Translations under genes and position numbers: made by a program
In this document: piece by piece, positions 8,504-17,093 of the stretch
How positions within the stretch are numbered: the stretch's first letter is position 1
How the letters are laid out: each line of letters opens with the position of its first letter
NCBI RefSeq assembly: GCF_006542685.1
Contig: NZ_AP019736.1
Span: 2,840,001-2,904,000, forward strand
Source: Alistipes dispar
GTDB taxonomy: Bacteria; Bacteroidota; Bacteroidia; Bacteroidales; Rikenellaceae
DNA length: 64,000 nt
Direction of reading: 5' to 3'
The notes under the pieces: generated by a model
What the model saw: only the letters and a program-made list of their open reading frames with translations
Told to the model about the DNA's origin: nothing
Database searches by the model: none

Positions 8504-9964
8504 ATGAAACGATTATTATTGCCGTTGCTGCTGACAGGCGTAGCTGCCGCGGGCGAAGCGTGCTGCGGCTCCGGAGCCGCACAGCGGGAGGAGACCTACT
8601 ACGAAAAACACGTCGCATTCGGCGATGCCACGCAGGAAGAGAAGCTCTCCATGGCCGCGCGGCTCGTGCCGACCCCCGAACAACTGGCCTGGCAACAATG
8701 GGAGCTGACGGCATTCATCCACTTCACGGTCAATACGTTCACCGACAAGGAATGGGGTGACGGCAAGGAGTCGCCCGACGTGTTCGCCCCCACGGAAATC
8801 GACACCGACCAATGGGTCGAAACGCTCCGGGACGCCGGCTTCGGAATGGTGATGCTCACGGCCAAGCACCACGACGGATTCTGCCTCTGGCCCACCCAAA
8901 CCACGGAGCACTCGGTGAAGAACTCCCGCTGGATGGAGGGCCGCGGCGACGTGGTGGCGATGCTCCGCCGCTCATGCGACAAGTACGGTGTGAAAATGGG
9001 TCTTTACGTCTCGCCGTGGGACCGCAACGCCGCCTGCTACGGCACGGGGAAGGCCTACGACGATTTTTTCGTGCGGCAGATCACCGAACTGCTGACCGGC
9101 TACGGCGAGATCGCCGAGGTATGGTTCGACGGCGCCAACGGCTCGGAGGCCGACGGCAAGCGTCAGGTTTACGACTGGGCCCGTTACATACGCACCGTGA
9201 AGGAGCTGCAACCCGGAGCCGTCACGGCCATCATGGGCGACGACATCCGCTGGGTGGGCAACGAAGCGGGCAGGGGACGCGCCGAGGAGTGGAGCGCCAC
9301 GGCCCTGGCCCCTGCGAGTGTCGGGCTGAAGGATCCGACGCCCGCCGTCGAAGCCCTCACCGAGACCTCGCCCGATCTGGGCAGCCGTGCGATCCTCGAC
9401 GAAGCGAAGGAGCTGTTCTGGTATCCCTCGGAGGTGGACGTGTCGATCCGCCCGGGCTGGTTCTACCACGCCTCGGAGGATGAGAAGGTGCGGTCGCTCG
9501 AGGCGCTGAAGGAGATCTATTTCGCCTCGGTGGGATCGAACTCCGTGCTGCTGCTCAATGTGCCGCCCGACCGCCGCGGACGGATTCACGAGAACGACGC
9601 GCGACGGCTGCACGAGTTCGGCGAATGGCTGCGCCGGAGCTTCGCACGGAACCTTGCGGCGGGCGGGGACACACTCTGGACCGCCCGGGCGGACGAAGCG
9701 CGGGAATTCGACGTGAAGGACGGGCCGTTCGACGCCGTGATGTTGCAGGAGGAGATCGCCAAAGGGCAGCGCGTGGAGCGGTTCCGCATCGAGATATCGG
9801 ACGACGGTCGGACGTGGGAGACGGCAGCCGAGGGTACGACGATCGGCTACAAACGGATCGTCCGCCTGCCCGAGGCCCGCACGGCGCGGAAACTGCGCGT
9901 CACGATCGACGGAACCCGCGCCCCGGCCCGGATTTCGCATGTCGGACTTTACCTGACCGAATAG
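8504..9964 (+). CDS. Alpha-L-fucosidase, GH29
   Basis: 486 residues. The leader ends GEACCGSG, so it is either a lipoprotein or periplasmic. The GH29 barrel shows MLTAKHHDGFCLWPT at about 124-138 and the catalytic nucleophile Asp209 in VWFDGANG. VLLLNVPPDRRGRIHENDARRL marks the barrel end. A C-terminal domain from about 390 to 486 looks like an F5/8-type (CBM32-like) beta-sandwich. It removes fucose, typically alpha-1,3/1,4- or 1,2-linked, from mucin or milk-type glycans. It lies 36 bases after the galactosidase, so the three glycan enzymes are probably co-transcribed. Confidence 0.92.
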   Translation: MKRLLLPLLLTGVAAAGEACCGSGAAQREETYYEKHVAFGDATQEEKLSMAARLVPTPEQLAWQQWELTAFIHFTVNTFTDKEWGDGKESPDVFAPTEIDTDQWVETLRDAGFGMVMLTAKHHDGFCLWPTQTTEHSVKNSRWMEGRGDVVAMLRRSCDKYGVKMGLYVSPWDRNAACYGTGKAYDDFFVRQITELLTGYGEIAEVWFDGANGSEADGKRQVYDWARYIRTVKELQPGAVTAIMGDDIRWVGNEAGRGRAEEWSATALAPASVGLKDPTPAVEALTETSPDLGSRAILDEAKELFWYPSEVDVSIRPGWFYHASEDEKVRSLEALKEIYFASVGSNSVLLLNVPPDRRGRIHENDARRLHEFGEWLRRSFARNLAAGGDTLWTARADEAREFDVKDGPFDAVMLQEEIAKGQRVERFRIEISDDGRTWETAAEGTTIGYKRIVRLPEARTARKLRVTIDGTRAPARISHVGLYLTE

Positions 9965-10212
9965 CCGCACAGGAACGAACCGCGCGGCGGACCTTCTTTC
10001 GCGGCGCATGGCGGAACGGACGACCGTGCGGACAGGAAACCCGTCAAACACTTCCGGAGCAGGAAGATGTCCTCGGGCTGTTGCACCGAACGGAAACAAA
10101 CGTTATCTTTATACGACAGTTCCGAAAGAAACCGAGAAAGGTCGTTCCCCGCATCCGGCCGACGCGGAGCGACCCGAGAAAAGCGAATCCGGCCGGAAGA
10201 CGACACGGAAGA

Positions 10213-10599
10213 ATGATACGAATCGACCACACGGCCATGTACGTCCGGGACCTGGAGGCGACCCGGCAATTCTTCGTCCGCTTCTTCGGCGCCGTATGCG
10301 GCGAGCCGTACCACAACCCGCGGACGGGACTGAGAAGCTGTTTCCTGCGTTTCGGCGACGGCGCACGGCTCGAAATCATGCACCGGCCCGACATGACGGA
10401 TCCCCGCAAGGAGCCGCTGCGCAGCGGCTACATCCACCTGGCATTCGGCACCGGGAGCCGCGAGGCCGTAGATCGGCTCACCGGGGAGCTGCGGGAGAAC
10501 GGGTACCGCATCGTCAGCGGCCCGCGCATCACGGGCGACGGCTGCTACGAGAGTTGCGTGGAGGGCCCCGAGGAGAACCTGATCGAGATCACGGAATAA
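10213..10599 (+). CDS. VOC-family (glyoxalase/bleomycin-resistance fold) protein
   Basis: 128 residues. One VOC domain covers nearly all of it: MIRIDHTAMYVRDLEAT at the start with metal-type His6, GYIHLAFGTG in the middle and EENLIEITE at the end with Glu. Small VOC proteins of this kind are often annotated as lactoylglutathione lyase-like, but glutathione chemistry is unlikely in Bacteroidales, so no substrate is proposed. ATG 10213 begins the VOC fold directly. It lies about 250 bases after the fucosidase and converges with the acetyltransferase gene. Confidence 0.8.
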   Translation: MIRIDHTAMYVRDLEATRQFFVRFFGAVCGEPYHNPRTGLRSCFLRFGDGARLEIMHRPDMTDPRKEPLRSGYIHLAFGTGSREAVDRLTGELRENGYRIVSGPRITGDGCYESCVEGPEENLIEITE

Positions 10600-10729
10600 G
10601 CGCATACGCCCCCGGCGGAGCCATCGGCCTGCCTGCCGTAATCGGCAGCGCGCCTCATTGCGTGGTCATCATCAATCTCTTCCCGAAACCGGTGTCGCAC
10701 CGAGCCGTCCGCACGCTTCTAAAACCGGA

Positions 10730-11296
10730 TCATCCGATGCGGCGGATCGGCCGGGCGGGAACTCCGCCCACGACCGTAGCGGCCGGCACGTCCCGCGTCA
10801 CGACCGCCCCGGCCGCCACGACGGCGCCGTCGCCGATCGTGACACCCTGAAGAATCGTCGCATTGGATCCCACCCACACGTTGCGCCCCAGCACGATAGG
10901 GGCGGGTGTCATTTCGGCGCGCCTCGCGGGATCGAGTTCGTGGTTGAGCGTGGCGAAAACCACGTTGTGACCGATCATGCAGCCGTCGCCCAGCGTCACG
11001 CCGCCGTGATCCTGGAAGTGACAGCAGGCATTTATGAAGACGTTCCGGCCGACCGAAATGTTCTTGCCGAAATCGGTATAGAACGGCGGAAAGAGCCGGA
11101 CCGACGCATCCACGGGCTTTCCGAAAAGCTGTTCCAGCAGTTCGCGCACCTCGTCGGGCGTATGGTAGGAGGCGTTCAGCCGGCAGGTGATGCGACGAGC
11201 CTCGTCGCTCATGCGATCCATGAATTCAAGCGTTTCCGCCGAAGCGAGCGGCCGGCCCGCCCGGGCGAGTTTCAAAAAATCATCCAGTGTCATCAT
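10730..11296 (-). CDS. Left-handed beta-helix sugar O-acetyltransferase (maltose/galactoside acetyltransferase type)
   Basis: 188 residues. A Mac-type N-terminal helical domain (about 10-70) is followed by hexapeptide repeats (about 75-185: ISVGRNVFINACCHF, VTLGDGCMIGHNVVF, IVLGRNVWVGSNATI, VTIGDGAVVAAGAVV). The catalytic-type histidine is in ATLNHELDP. It transfers acetyl from acetyl-CoA to a sugar hydroxyl; the acceptor is unknown. Two consecutive ATGs (11296 and 11293) could start it. It lies 47 bases downstream of the alcohol dehydrogenase gene and is probably the last gene of that unit. Confidence 0.88.
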   Translation of the reverse strand: MMTLDDFLKLARAGRPLASAETLEFMDRMSDEARRITCRLNASYHTPDEVRELLEQLFGKPVDASVRLFPPFYTDFGKNISVGRNVFINACCHFQDHGGVTLGDGCMIGHNVVFATLNHELDPARRAEMTPAPIVLGRNVWVGSNATILQGVTIGDGAVVAAGAVVTRDVPAATVVGGVPARPIRRIG

Positions 11297-11343
11297 AATT
11301 CCAGTATGTTTCTCCGTTTTCCGGTCCGCTCCGGCGGATCCGG

Positions 11344-12384
11344 CTATTTCCCGCACTCGACCGCCACTTTCACCACACCGTCCGACCGGGTCTCGAACAG
11401 GCGGTACGCCTTTCCGATCCGGCTCAGCGGAAAGCGGTGCGTGATGAGCGGCGTCGTGTCGATCTTTCCCGCCGCGATCAGGCGCAGAATCTCGGCGCAG
11501 TCGCAGCCGTCCACGCCTCCGGTTTTGAACGTCAGGTTCTTGCCGTACATATCCGGCAGGGGCAGCATCTGCGGTTCGTCGTAAAGCGCGACGACCGTCA
11601 CGACGGCATTGGGACGGGCGCACTCCCAGGCCAGACGGAACGTGTCCGACGTACCGGCCACCTCCAGCACGACATCGGCCCCGCCGTGATCGCTGTGCCG
11701 GAGCACGAAATCCCGGCATGTCTCGGGTCCGGTCACGAGCACGTCGGGATAGTGCTCCCGCACGAACCGCATCCGTTCGGGCGACTTCTCGCAGACGATG
11801 ATGCGCCGGGGCCGTTTCAACATGGCGCAGAGCAACGTGCAGACGCCCGTCGGTCCGGCGCCGATGACGAGCACCGTATCCTCCGGCCCGATCTCCGAAA
11901 TCCGGGCGGCCCAGAACCCCGTGGCCAGAATGTCGCCGACGAACAACGCCTGTTCGTCGCTCACCGTATCGGGAATGGGGGTCAGTCCCTGATCGGCATG
12001 GGGTACGCGGACATATTCCGCCTGCCCGCCGTCGATCCGGCAGCCCAGCGCCCAACCGCCGTCGGGATCGGTGCAGTTGTTCACGTAGCCGTGCCGGCAG
12101 AAAAAGCACTCGCCGCAGAACGTCTCGACATTGACCGCCACCCGGTCGCCGGGCCGGACGGATGCGACACGGTCGCCCACCCGCTCCACGACGCCGACCA
12201 TTTCGTGACCTACGGTCACGCCCGGCACGGCGCGCGGCACGTTGCCGTGTTTTATGTGCAGATCGCTCGTGCAGATACTTCCGAGCGTGACGCGCACGAT
12301 GGCGTCGCGCGAATCCCGCAGTTCGGGGCGGGGCTTGTCCAGCAGTTCGAACCTCCCGGGTCCGACATAAGCGTATGCTCGCAT
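11344..12384 (-). CDS. Zinc-dependent alcohol/polyol dehydrogenase (MDR family)
   Basis: 346 residues of the medium-chain dehydrogenase family. Catalytic zinc ligands are Cys38 (SICTSDLH), His60 and Glu61 (GHEMVG). The structural zinc site is complete with Cys90, 93, 96 and 104 (CGECFFCRHGYVNNC). The Rossmann motif is VLVIGAGPTGV (about 170-180). The pattern resembles threonine/sorbitol/secondary-alcohol dehydrogenases using NAD(P). It follows the ECF S-component gene by 30 bases and may share its transcript. The substrate is not predictable from sequence alone. Confidence 0.88.
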   Translation of the reverse strand: MRAYAYVGPGRFELLDKPRPELRDSRDAIVRVTLGSICTSDLHIKHGNVPRAVPGVTVGHEMVGVVERVGDRVASVRPGDRVAVNVETFCGECFFCRHGYVNNCTDPDGGWALGCRIDGGQAEYVRVPHADQGLTPIPDTVSDEQALFVGDILATGFWAARISEIGPEDTVLVIGAGPTGVCTLLCAMLKRPRRIIVCEKSPERMRFVREHYPDVLVTGPETCRDFVLRHSDHGGADVVLEVAGTSDTFRLAWECARPNAVVTVVALYDEPQMLPLPDMYGKNLTFKTGGVDGCDCAEILRLIAAGKIDTTPLITHRFPLSRIGKAYRLFETRSDGVVKVAVECGK

Positions 12385-12414
12385 GATTCGGTCGTTTTAT
12401 GCAAAATCAGGTGT

Positions 12415-12924
12415 CTATCTTCGGATCAGGTAATTGACTGCCGCCCAGCCGCCGAATACCTGGAGCAGCATCCCGGGAATTCCAATGCGGAAATCCTGCG
12501 CCGCGGCGTAGAGGCTGCCCGACAGGGCCCATTCGCCCAGCGTGCCGACCGTCTGGTAAGCCAGCACCACGGCGGCGAACAGCGGCAACGAAGCCCTGCG
12601 GAAGCGGGCGGCGGCGAATCCGGCGATCAGGGCCAGCAGCGTCGATTTGAGCAGGATGGCGGGCAGCGCGGCGGCGGCCGGCATACCGAAGAGCGCCGAG
12701 TTGAGCAGCGGCGAGGCGACAGCCGTCAGCAATCCGACGCAGCGGCCGTACTTGTAGGCCCCGACGAGCGTGAAGAGGTAGATCGGCAGCCACGTCGGTC
12801 CGCCCATGTGCACGGTGTGGCACAACTGCGGCAGGACGATGTTGCCCGCGACGAACAGCGCCGCCAACGAATAGGTTTTCGCCTCCCTGTACTCCAGCGA
12901 ATAGAGTTTCACGGTAGTTTCCAT
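12415..12924 (-). CDS. ECF transporter S component-like membrane protein
   Basis: 169 residues, with five to six hydrophobic segments. PTWLPIYLFTLVGAYKYGR at about 42-60 and following GLLTAVASPLLNSALFG resemble ECF-type S components that bind a vitamin or similar small substrate and dock to a shared EcfT/EcfA module. No ATPase or EcfT gene is adjacent. It sits 27 bases after the DUF1893 gene in a Fe-S/aldo-keto reductase module, so it may import or sense a cofactor related to that chemistry (inference). Confidence 0.7.
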   Translation of the reverse strand: METTVKLYSLEYREAKTYSLAALFVAGNIVLPQLCHTVHMGGPTWLPIYLFTLVGAYKYGRCVGLLTAVASPLLNSALFGMPAAAALPAILLKSTLLALIAGFAAARFRRASLPLFAAVVLAYQTVGTLGEWALSGSLYAAAQDFRIGIPGMLLQVFGGWAAVNYLIRR

Positions 12925-12951
12925 AGCATGTTATTTCACGTTTTTCCTTCC

Positions 12952-13365
12952 TTACGGCAGATTCTCCAGAAATGCCCCGATACGGGGCAGGCACTCCCCG
13001 GCCGTGCGGCAGTCGGCGCAGAGACGCTCCACGGGACAGATGCCCGTCCGCGTGCGATTGACGATGTGAGGAACCTCCTCCCGGCAAACGACCCGGATGC
13101 CCGCCGCGGCGAAAAGTCCGAGGGCCGGAGCGCTCGCCACGTCGGCATACACCTCCTTCACGCCGCCCAGAACCATCAGGGCCGCGGCGCCCTTGCCCAC
13201 CACCTTGTCCGCCACGGAGGCCCCCCGGAGCGTTTCGGGTTCGCGCGTCAGCAGCCCGTACAGGTCGGAGACGCCCCGGCCGGAGAAGGTGCGGATTGCT
13301 CCGTTGTCCACGACCAGCGACCAGCCGCCCCCGTGCAGAATTTCGGTCAGACGGCGCATCGTCAT
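12952..13365 (-). CDS. DUF1893 family protein
   Basis: 137 residues. The characteristic DUF1893 core is visible: FSGRGVSDLYGLL, then SVADKVVGKGAAALMVLGGVKEVYADV and VPHIVNRTRTGICPVE. Three further cysteines (LCADCRTAGEC) near the C terminus could bind a metal or Fe-S cluster. The family has no proven biochemical role. ATG 13365 overlaps the stop of the upstream aldo-keto reductase gene as ATGA, indicating translational coupling, and puts the start at the family N terminus MTMRRLTEIL. Confidence 0.85.
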   Translation of the reverse strand: MTMRRLTEILHGGGWSLVVDNGAIRTFSGRGVSDLYGLLTREPETLRGASVADKVVGKGAAALMVLGGVKEVYADVASAPALGLFAAAGIRVVCREEVPHIVNRTRTGICPVERLCADCRTAGECLPRIGAFLENLP

Positions 13366-14767
13366 AGCGTTCCCTGTTTGAGGTGTTCCACGAAGCGGTC
13401 GATACGCTGCATCTCCTGCGGAATCCGGATGTTCTGCGGACAGTGCGGAACGCACTGATTGCAGCCGATGCAGCGGTCGGCCTGCCGCAGCCGCGGAACC
13501 GAACGGTCGTAACCCACGAGGAACGCCCGCCGGGCCTTGCGATAGTTCTCCGCCTGGCGGTCCTCCGGCACGTTCCCCTCATTGACGCATTTGTTGTAAT
13601 GAGCAGGATACCCGGAATGTCCAGTCCGTAAGGGCACGGCATGCAGTATTTGCAGTCGTTGCACGGAATGGTGGGGTACTGCATCATCAGGTCGGCCGTG
13701 GCGAAGAGGAACTCCCGCTCCTCGTCGGTCAGCGGTTGCAGCGGACAGTACGAACGCAGGTTGTCCTGCAGATGCTCCATGTAGGTCATGCCGCTCAGCA
13801 CGGTCAGCACCCCGGGATACGACCCCGCGAAGCGGAAGGCCCACGACGCCACGCTCCGGCCGGGTTCGCGCTGCTTGAGGCGGGCGACGATGTGATCGTG
13901 GACCTTCGACAGACGGCCGCCCAGCAGCGGTTCCATGATGACGGCCGGAATGCCGCGCCCGGCCAACTCGCCGTAGAGGTACTCGGCGTCGGTGTTCCGC
14001 GGGTTGATCTCCCGGGCATGCCGCCAGTCGAGGTAGTTCATCTGGATCTGCACGAAATCCCACCGATAGCGGTCGTGTCCGGCAAGCAGACGGTCGAAGA
14101 CGCGTATATCGCCGTGGTACGAGAAGCCGAGGTTGCGTATGCGGCCCGCCTCGCGTTCGGCGAGGAGAAAATCGAGCATCCCGTTCCGGATGTAGCGGGC
14201 CTCGAACTCCTCCATGCCGCCGCCCATGCCCACGCCGTGCAGCAGCATGTAGTCGATGTAATCCACCTGCAATTCGCGGAACGAATTGCGATACATGGCC
14301 AGCGACGCCTCGCGGCTCCAGGTCGAAGGGGCGAAGTTCGAGAGTTTCGTGGCGATGAAATACTTCTCGCGGGGGTGGCGCTTGAGAGCGATGCCCGTGA
14401 CGCGCTCGGACTGCCCCTTGCAGTAGGCCGGGGAGGTGTCGAAATAGTTCACCCCGTGCGCAATGGCGAAATCCACCAGCCGGTTCACCGTCTCCTGGTC
14501 GATCTCGTCGGCATCGGGTCCGTCACCGCCCACGGTCGGCCAGCGCATGCAGCCGTATCCGAGCAGCGAAACCTTCTCGCCCGTCCGGGGATTGATGCGG
14601 AAAGTCATCGCATCGGTCGGAATCTCTCCGGAAGCGGAGGCACCGTCCGCTGCGGGACCGCGCTCCGGGGCGCACCCGGCCAATGCCGCCGTCGATACGG
14701 CGGCCCCGGCACCGAGCCGTTTGAGAAACTCCCGGCGGCCGATCGCGTGTCTGTTTTTCGTATCCAT
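13362..14767 (-). pseudogene. Tat-exported aldo-keto reductase with ferredoxin domain, frameshifted
   Basis: Two frames together encode one protein of about 468 residues. The N terminus carries a twin-arginine signal (RREFLKRLGAG) with lipobox-like ALAGC. An AKR barrel follows (LLGYGCMRWP, the Tyr/Lys-type YFDTSPAYCKG and KYFIATKLSN, YIDYMLLHG). The C terminus has CNDCKYCMPCPYGLDIPG. At about 13604-13610 the frame breaks, and the sequence continues in the other frame as AHYNKCVNEGN and ends with a 4Fe-4S motif CIGCNQCVPHCP. One base appears missing between the GI and AHY codons. The rest shows no decay, so this is a recent mutation, a sequencing error or, less likely, programmed frameshifting. 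Confidence 0.8.
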
Positions 14768-14778
14768 ACGTTTTCGGA

Positions 14779-16293
14779 TCAAATGATTCTGTGCTGTTCG
14801 TGTCCTTCGACATAGATGGCGCTGAACGGCCGCGCCGGACAGAGGTTCTCGCAGGCGCCGCAGCCGATGCAGCGCTCTTCGTTCACGACGGGAATCTTCG
14901 GCGAACCGGGCGACGCCGGATCGGAGGCGACCATCGTGATGGCCCCCGCGGGACAATGGCGGGCGCAGTTGCCGCACTCCACGCCGTCGGTGAGCGGCAC
15001 GCAGTTCTCCCGCACCCAGACGGCATGGCCGATCTGAACCGCGGACTTCTCGTCCGCCGTGAGCCTCAGGATGGCACCGGTAGGGCAGACCTCCGAACAC
15101 TTCGTGCACTCGGGGCGGCAATAGCCGCGTTCGTAGGAGGATTCGGGCTGCATGAGCGTCTCGGGCCGGGCGGAGGGCCGCAGAACGTGATTAGGACAGA
15201 CCGAGACGCAGAGCTGGCAACCCGTGCAGTGCGTCGCCAGATGGCGCAGGGACCGGGCGCCCGGCGGCACGAGAGGCGTGATGCGGTGCGGCGCCCGCTT
15301 GTCCAGAATGACGGCCAGACCGCCGTCCACTTTCTTTTCCTGCGCCCGGGCGACCGCCGCACCGAGCAACAGCCCCGTTCCGGTCAGGAAATTCCGGCGG
15401 CCCGTATCGGCAGGAGCCGCCGATTCCGTCCGTTTTCCGGCCGCCGCTCCCGGAACGGATGCGGCGGTCTTCGTGCGAAACCGGTAGCCGACCGCCCCGT
15501 GCCTGCAAACGTCGAGGCAGTCCATGCAGGCCACGCAGCGCGAATAGTCGATCCGGCGGTTCCGGTAGTCGATACAGGCGGCCTTGCACCCCCGGGCGCA
15601 CAAGCCGCAGTCCCGGCATTTCTCCGGGTCGATCACGGGCCGGAACAGCGCATATTTCGAGAGGAACCCCAACACCGTCCCCACCGGGCAGACCGTATTG
15701 CAGTAAGTCCGGCCGTTGCGCCACGCCAGCACGACGAGCACGGCGCACGTCGCAGCAGCGATCAGCAACGTCGGCAGGCCCGCCACCCGGACCTCCGTTT
15801 CATAGAACGCATAGCTTCCCACACGCTCGGCGACCGCGGCCAGCGCATTGTTGCCCCAGAGATAAACCGGACGGAAGAAGTTGGAGGCGATACGTCCGTA
15901 GGCGCTGTACGGCGCAAGCAGAGCGACCAGCGAACCCACGCCGGCGACCAGCGCCGCGACGAACAGCGCCAGCGTCCCGCAGCGCAGCCACCGCCGGGCC
16001 GGAGAGTAGGAGAAACGATACTTCCGCCTTTTCCCGCGGCCGCCGAGCCAGGCGACGAAATCCTGAAACACCCCGAGCGGGCAGACGACCGAGCAATAGA
16101 CCCGGCCGAAAAGGAGCGTCAGCACCGCGAGCGCCGCCACGACACCGACATTCAGCGCCAGCACCGCCGGCAGGAACTGCACCCGGGCCATCCATCCCAG
16201 CCAGGCATGGAGCGTCCCCGTGAAATCGAGGAAGAGCAGCGTGATGCACGCGAAGAAGAGAACGGCGAGCGTCCGTCGGATTTTCCGCAACAT
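14779..16293 (-). CDS. NapH-NapG-like membrane polyferredoxin
   Basis: 504 residues. Four to five membrane segments (about 8-30, 42-65, 108-132, 180-200) carry two NapH-type CxxxCP motifs (YCSVVCPLG, YCNTVCPVG). Two 4Fe-4S motifs follow at about 230-270 (CRDCGLCARGC, CVACMDCLDVC). A mid-protein second export-type sequence (RRNFLTGTGLLLGAAVARAQ, about 300-320) precedes four more cysteine clusters (CTGCQLCVSVCP, CTKCSEVCP, CGNCARHCP, CIGCGACENLCP). This looks like a fusion of NapH-like quinol oxidase and NapG-like electron carrier, delivering electrons to the Tat-exported aldo-keto reductase encoded 11 bases downstream (inference). Confidence 0.85.
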   Translation of the reverse strand: MLRKIRRTLAVLFFACITLLFLDFTGTLHAWLGWMARVQFLPAVLALNVGVVAALAVLTLLFGRVYCSVVCPLGVFQDFVAWLGGRGKRRKYRFSYSPARRWLRCGTLALFVAALVAGVGSLVALLAPYSAYGRIASNFFRPVYLWGNNALAAVAERVGSYAFYETEVRVAGLPTLLIAAATCAVLVVLAWRNGRTYCNTVCPVGTVLGFLSKYALFRPVIDPEKCRDCGLCARGCKAACIDYRNRRIDYSRCVACMDCLDVCRHGAVGYRFRTKTAASVPGAAAGKRTESAAPADTGRRNFLTGTGLLLGAAVARAQEKKVDGGLAVILDKRAPHRITPLVPPGARSLRHLATHCTGCQLCVSVCPNHVLRPSARPETLMQPESSYERGYCRPECTKCSEVCPTGAILRLTADEKSAVQIGHAVWVRENCVPLTDGVECGNCARHCPAGAITMVASDPASPGSPKIPVVNEERCIGCGACENLCPARPFSAIYVEGHEQHRII

Positions 16294-16313
16294 AAACTTC
16301 CGAATTTATGTTG

Positions 16314-16321
16314 CAAAAATA
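16314..16321 (-). promoter_or_regulatory. -7 box for the polyferredoxin operon
   Basis: CAAAAATA on the plus strand reads TATTTTTG on the minus strand, a TAnnTTTG match. It would start transcription about 14 bases before the polyferredoxin start codon. No -33 TTG is evident. Confidence 0.4.
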
Positions 16322-16460
16322 CCGAATAAAAATGAATTTCCGTGTAGATGGATTACGGATTCTCCAACCCGGATTACGGATATGCGCCGCACGAACGGCC
16401 GGAAGGTCGCCTGCGCGGGAAACGGCCGCCGCGTCCCGGAACGGACGCCGGCAGGGGAAC

Positions 16461-17060
16461 TCACCGTATCATGAAACCGACGGACACGCCGACCCGCGTC
16501 GGACCGAAATAGTTCCGGCGGCCGCTGCCCAGAAACCGCCCGCAGCGCTTCCAGACATAGCGGTCGTATTCCGACCGGATGTATCCCACGCCCAGCATCG
16601 CCTCGATGTTCCATCTCCGGCCGACGACCCACTGGTATCCGTAGGAAAGCCCCGCGCCGTAGAGGAAGCCCTCGTAACGGCGGTCGCCCATGCCGAAGAG
16701 CTTCACACCCCCGGCGTTGTAGTCGGCATAGAGGACATGAAGCCCGAAAAAATGCCCGGCGAAACGCCTGCGGAGCCAGTAGCGGAATTCGGTCTGCGCC
16801 GTCCAGAACTTGAGTTTCCGGTTGTCTCCGAAGGTCCAGGGGTTGTAGCCGCCCGCCACCTCCCACGAGGTCCGCGGGTCCAGCCCCACCTCGAATCCGG
16901 CGTTGAGCGACGCCGTCGCCCAATAGAGCGCGTTCGTCCGGACGGCGAACCGCGGCCCGGCCGTCCGGAGGGCCGAACATTCCTGCGCCGATGCGCCCGA
17001 GCCCGGAAGCAGTGCCAGACAGAGCAGGACTGCCGTTTCGTACAGATAGTTTTTCATCAC
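16461..17060 (-). CDS. DUF3575 outer-membrane beta-barrel protein
   Basis: 199 residues. A signal peptide (about 1-26, SGASAQE) is followed by a DUF3575 region with repeated amphipathic beta strands (RFAVRTNALYWATASLNAGFEVGL, WEVAGGYNPWTF, YGAGLSYGYQWVVGRRWNIEAML) and a C-terminal strand ending in Phe-Met-Ile-Arg. DUF3575 genes regularly accompany FimA/Mfa fimbrial operons in Bacteroidales. Here it is the last gene, 33 bases after the large fimbrial lipoprotein, so it probably helps fimbrial biogenesis or anchoring at the outer membrane (inference). Confidence 0.85.
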   Translation of the reverse strand: MMKNYLYETAVLLCLALLPGSGASAQECSALRTAGPRFAVRTNALYWATASLNAGFEVGLDPRTSWEVAGGYNPWTFGDNRKLKFWTAQTEFRYWLRRRFAGHFFGLHVLYADYNAGGVKLFGMGDRRYEGFLYGAGLSYGYQWVVGRRWNIEAMLGVGYIRSEYDRYVWKRCGRFLGSGRRNYFGPTRVGVSVGFMIR

Positions 17061-17093
17061 ATTGCGATTCTATGAAGTTCCGGTCCCGGCCCA

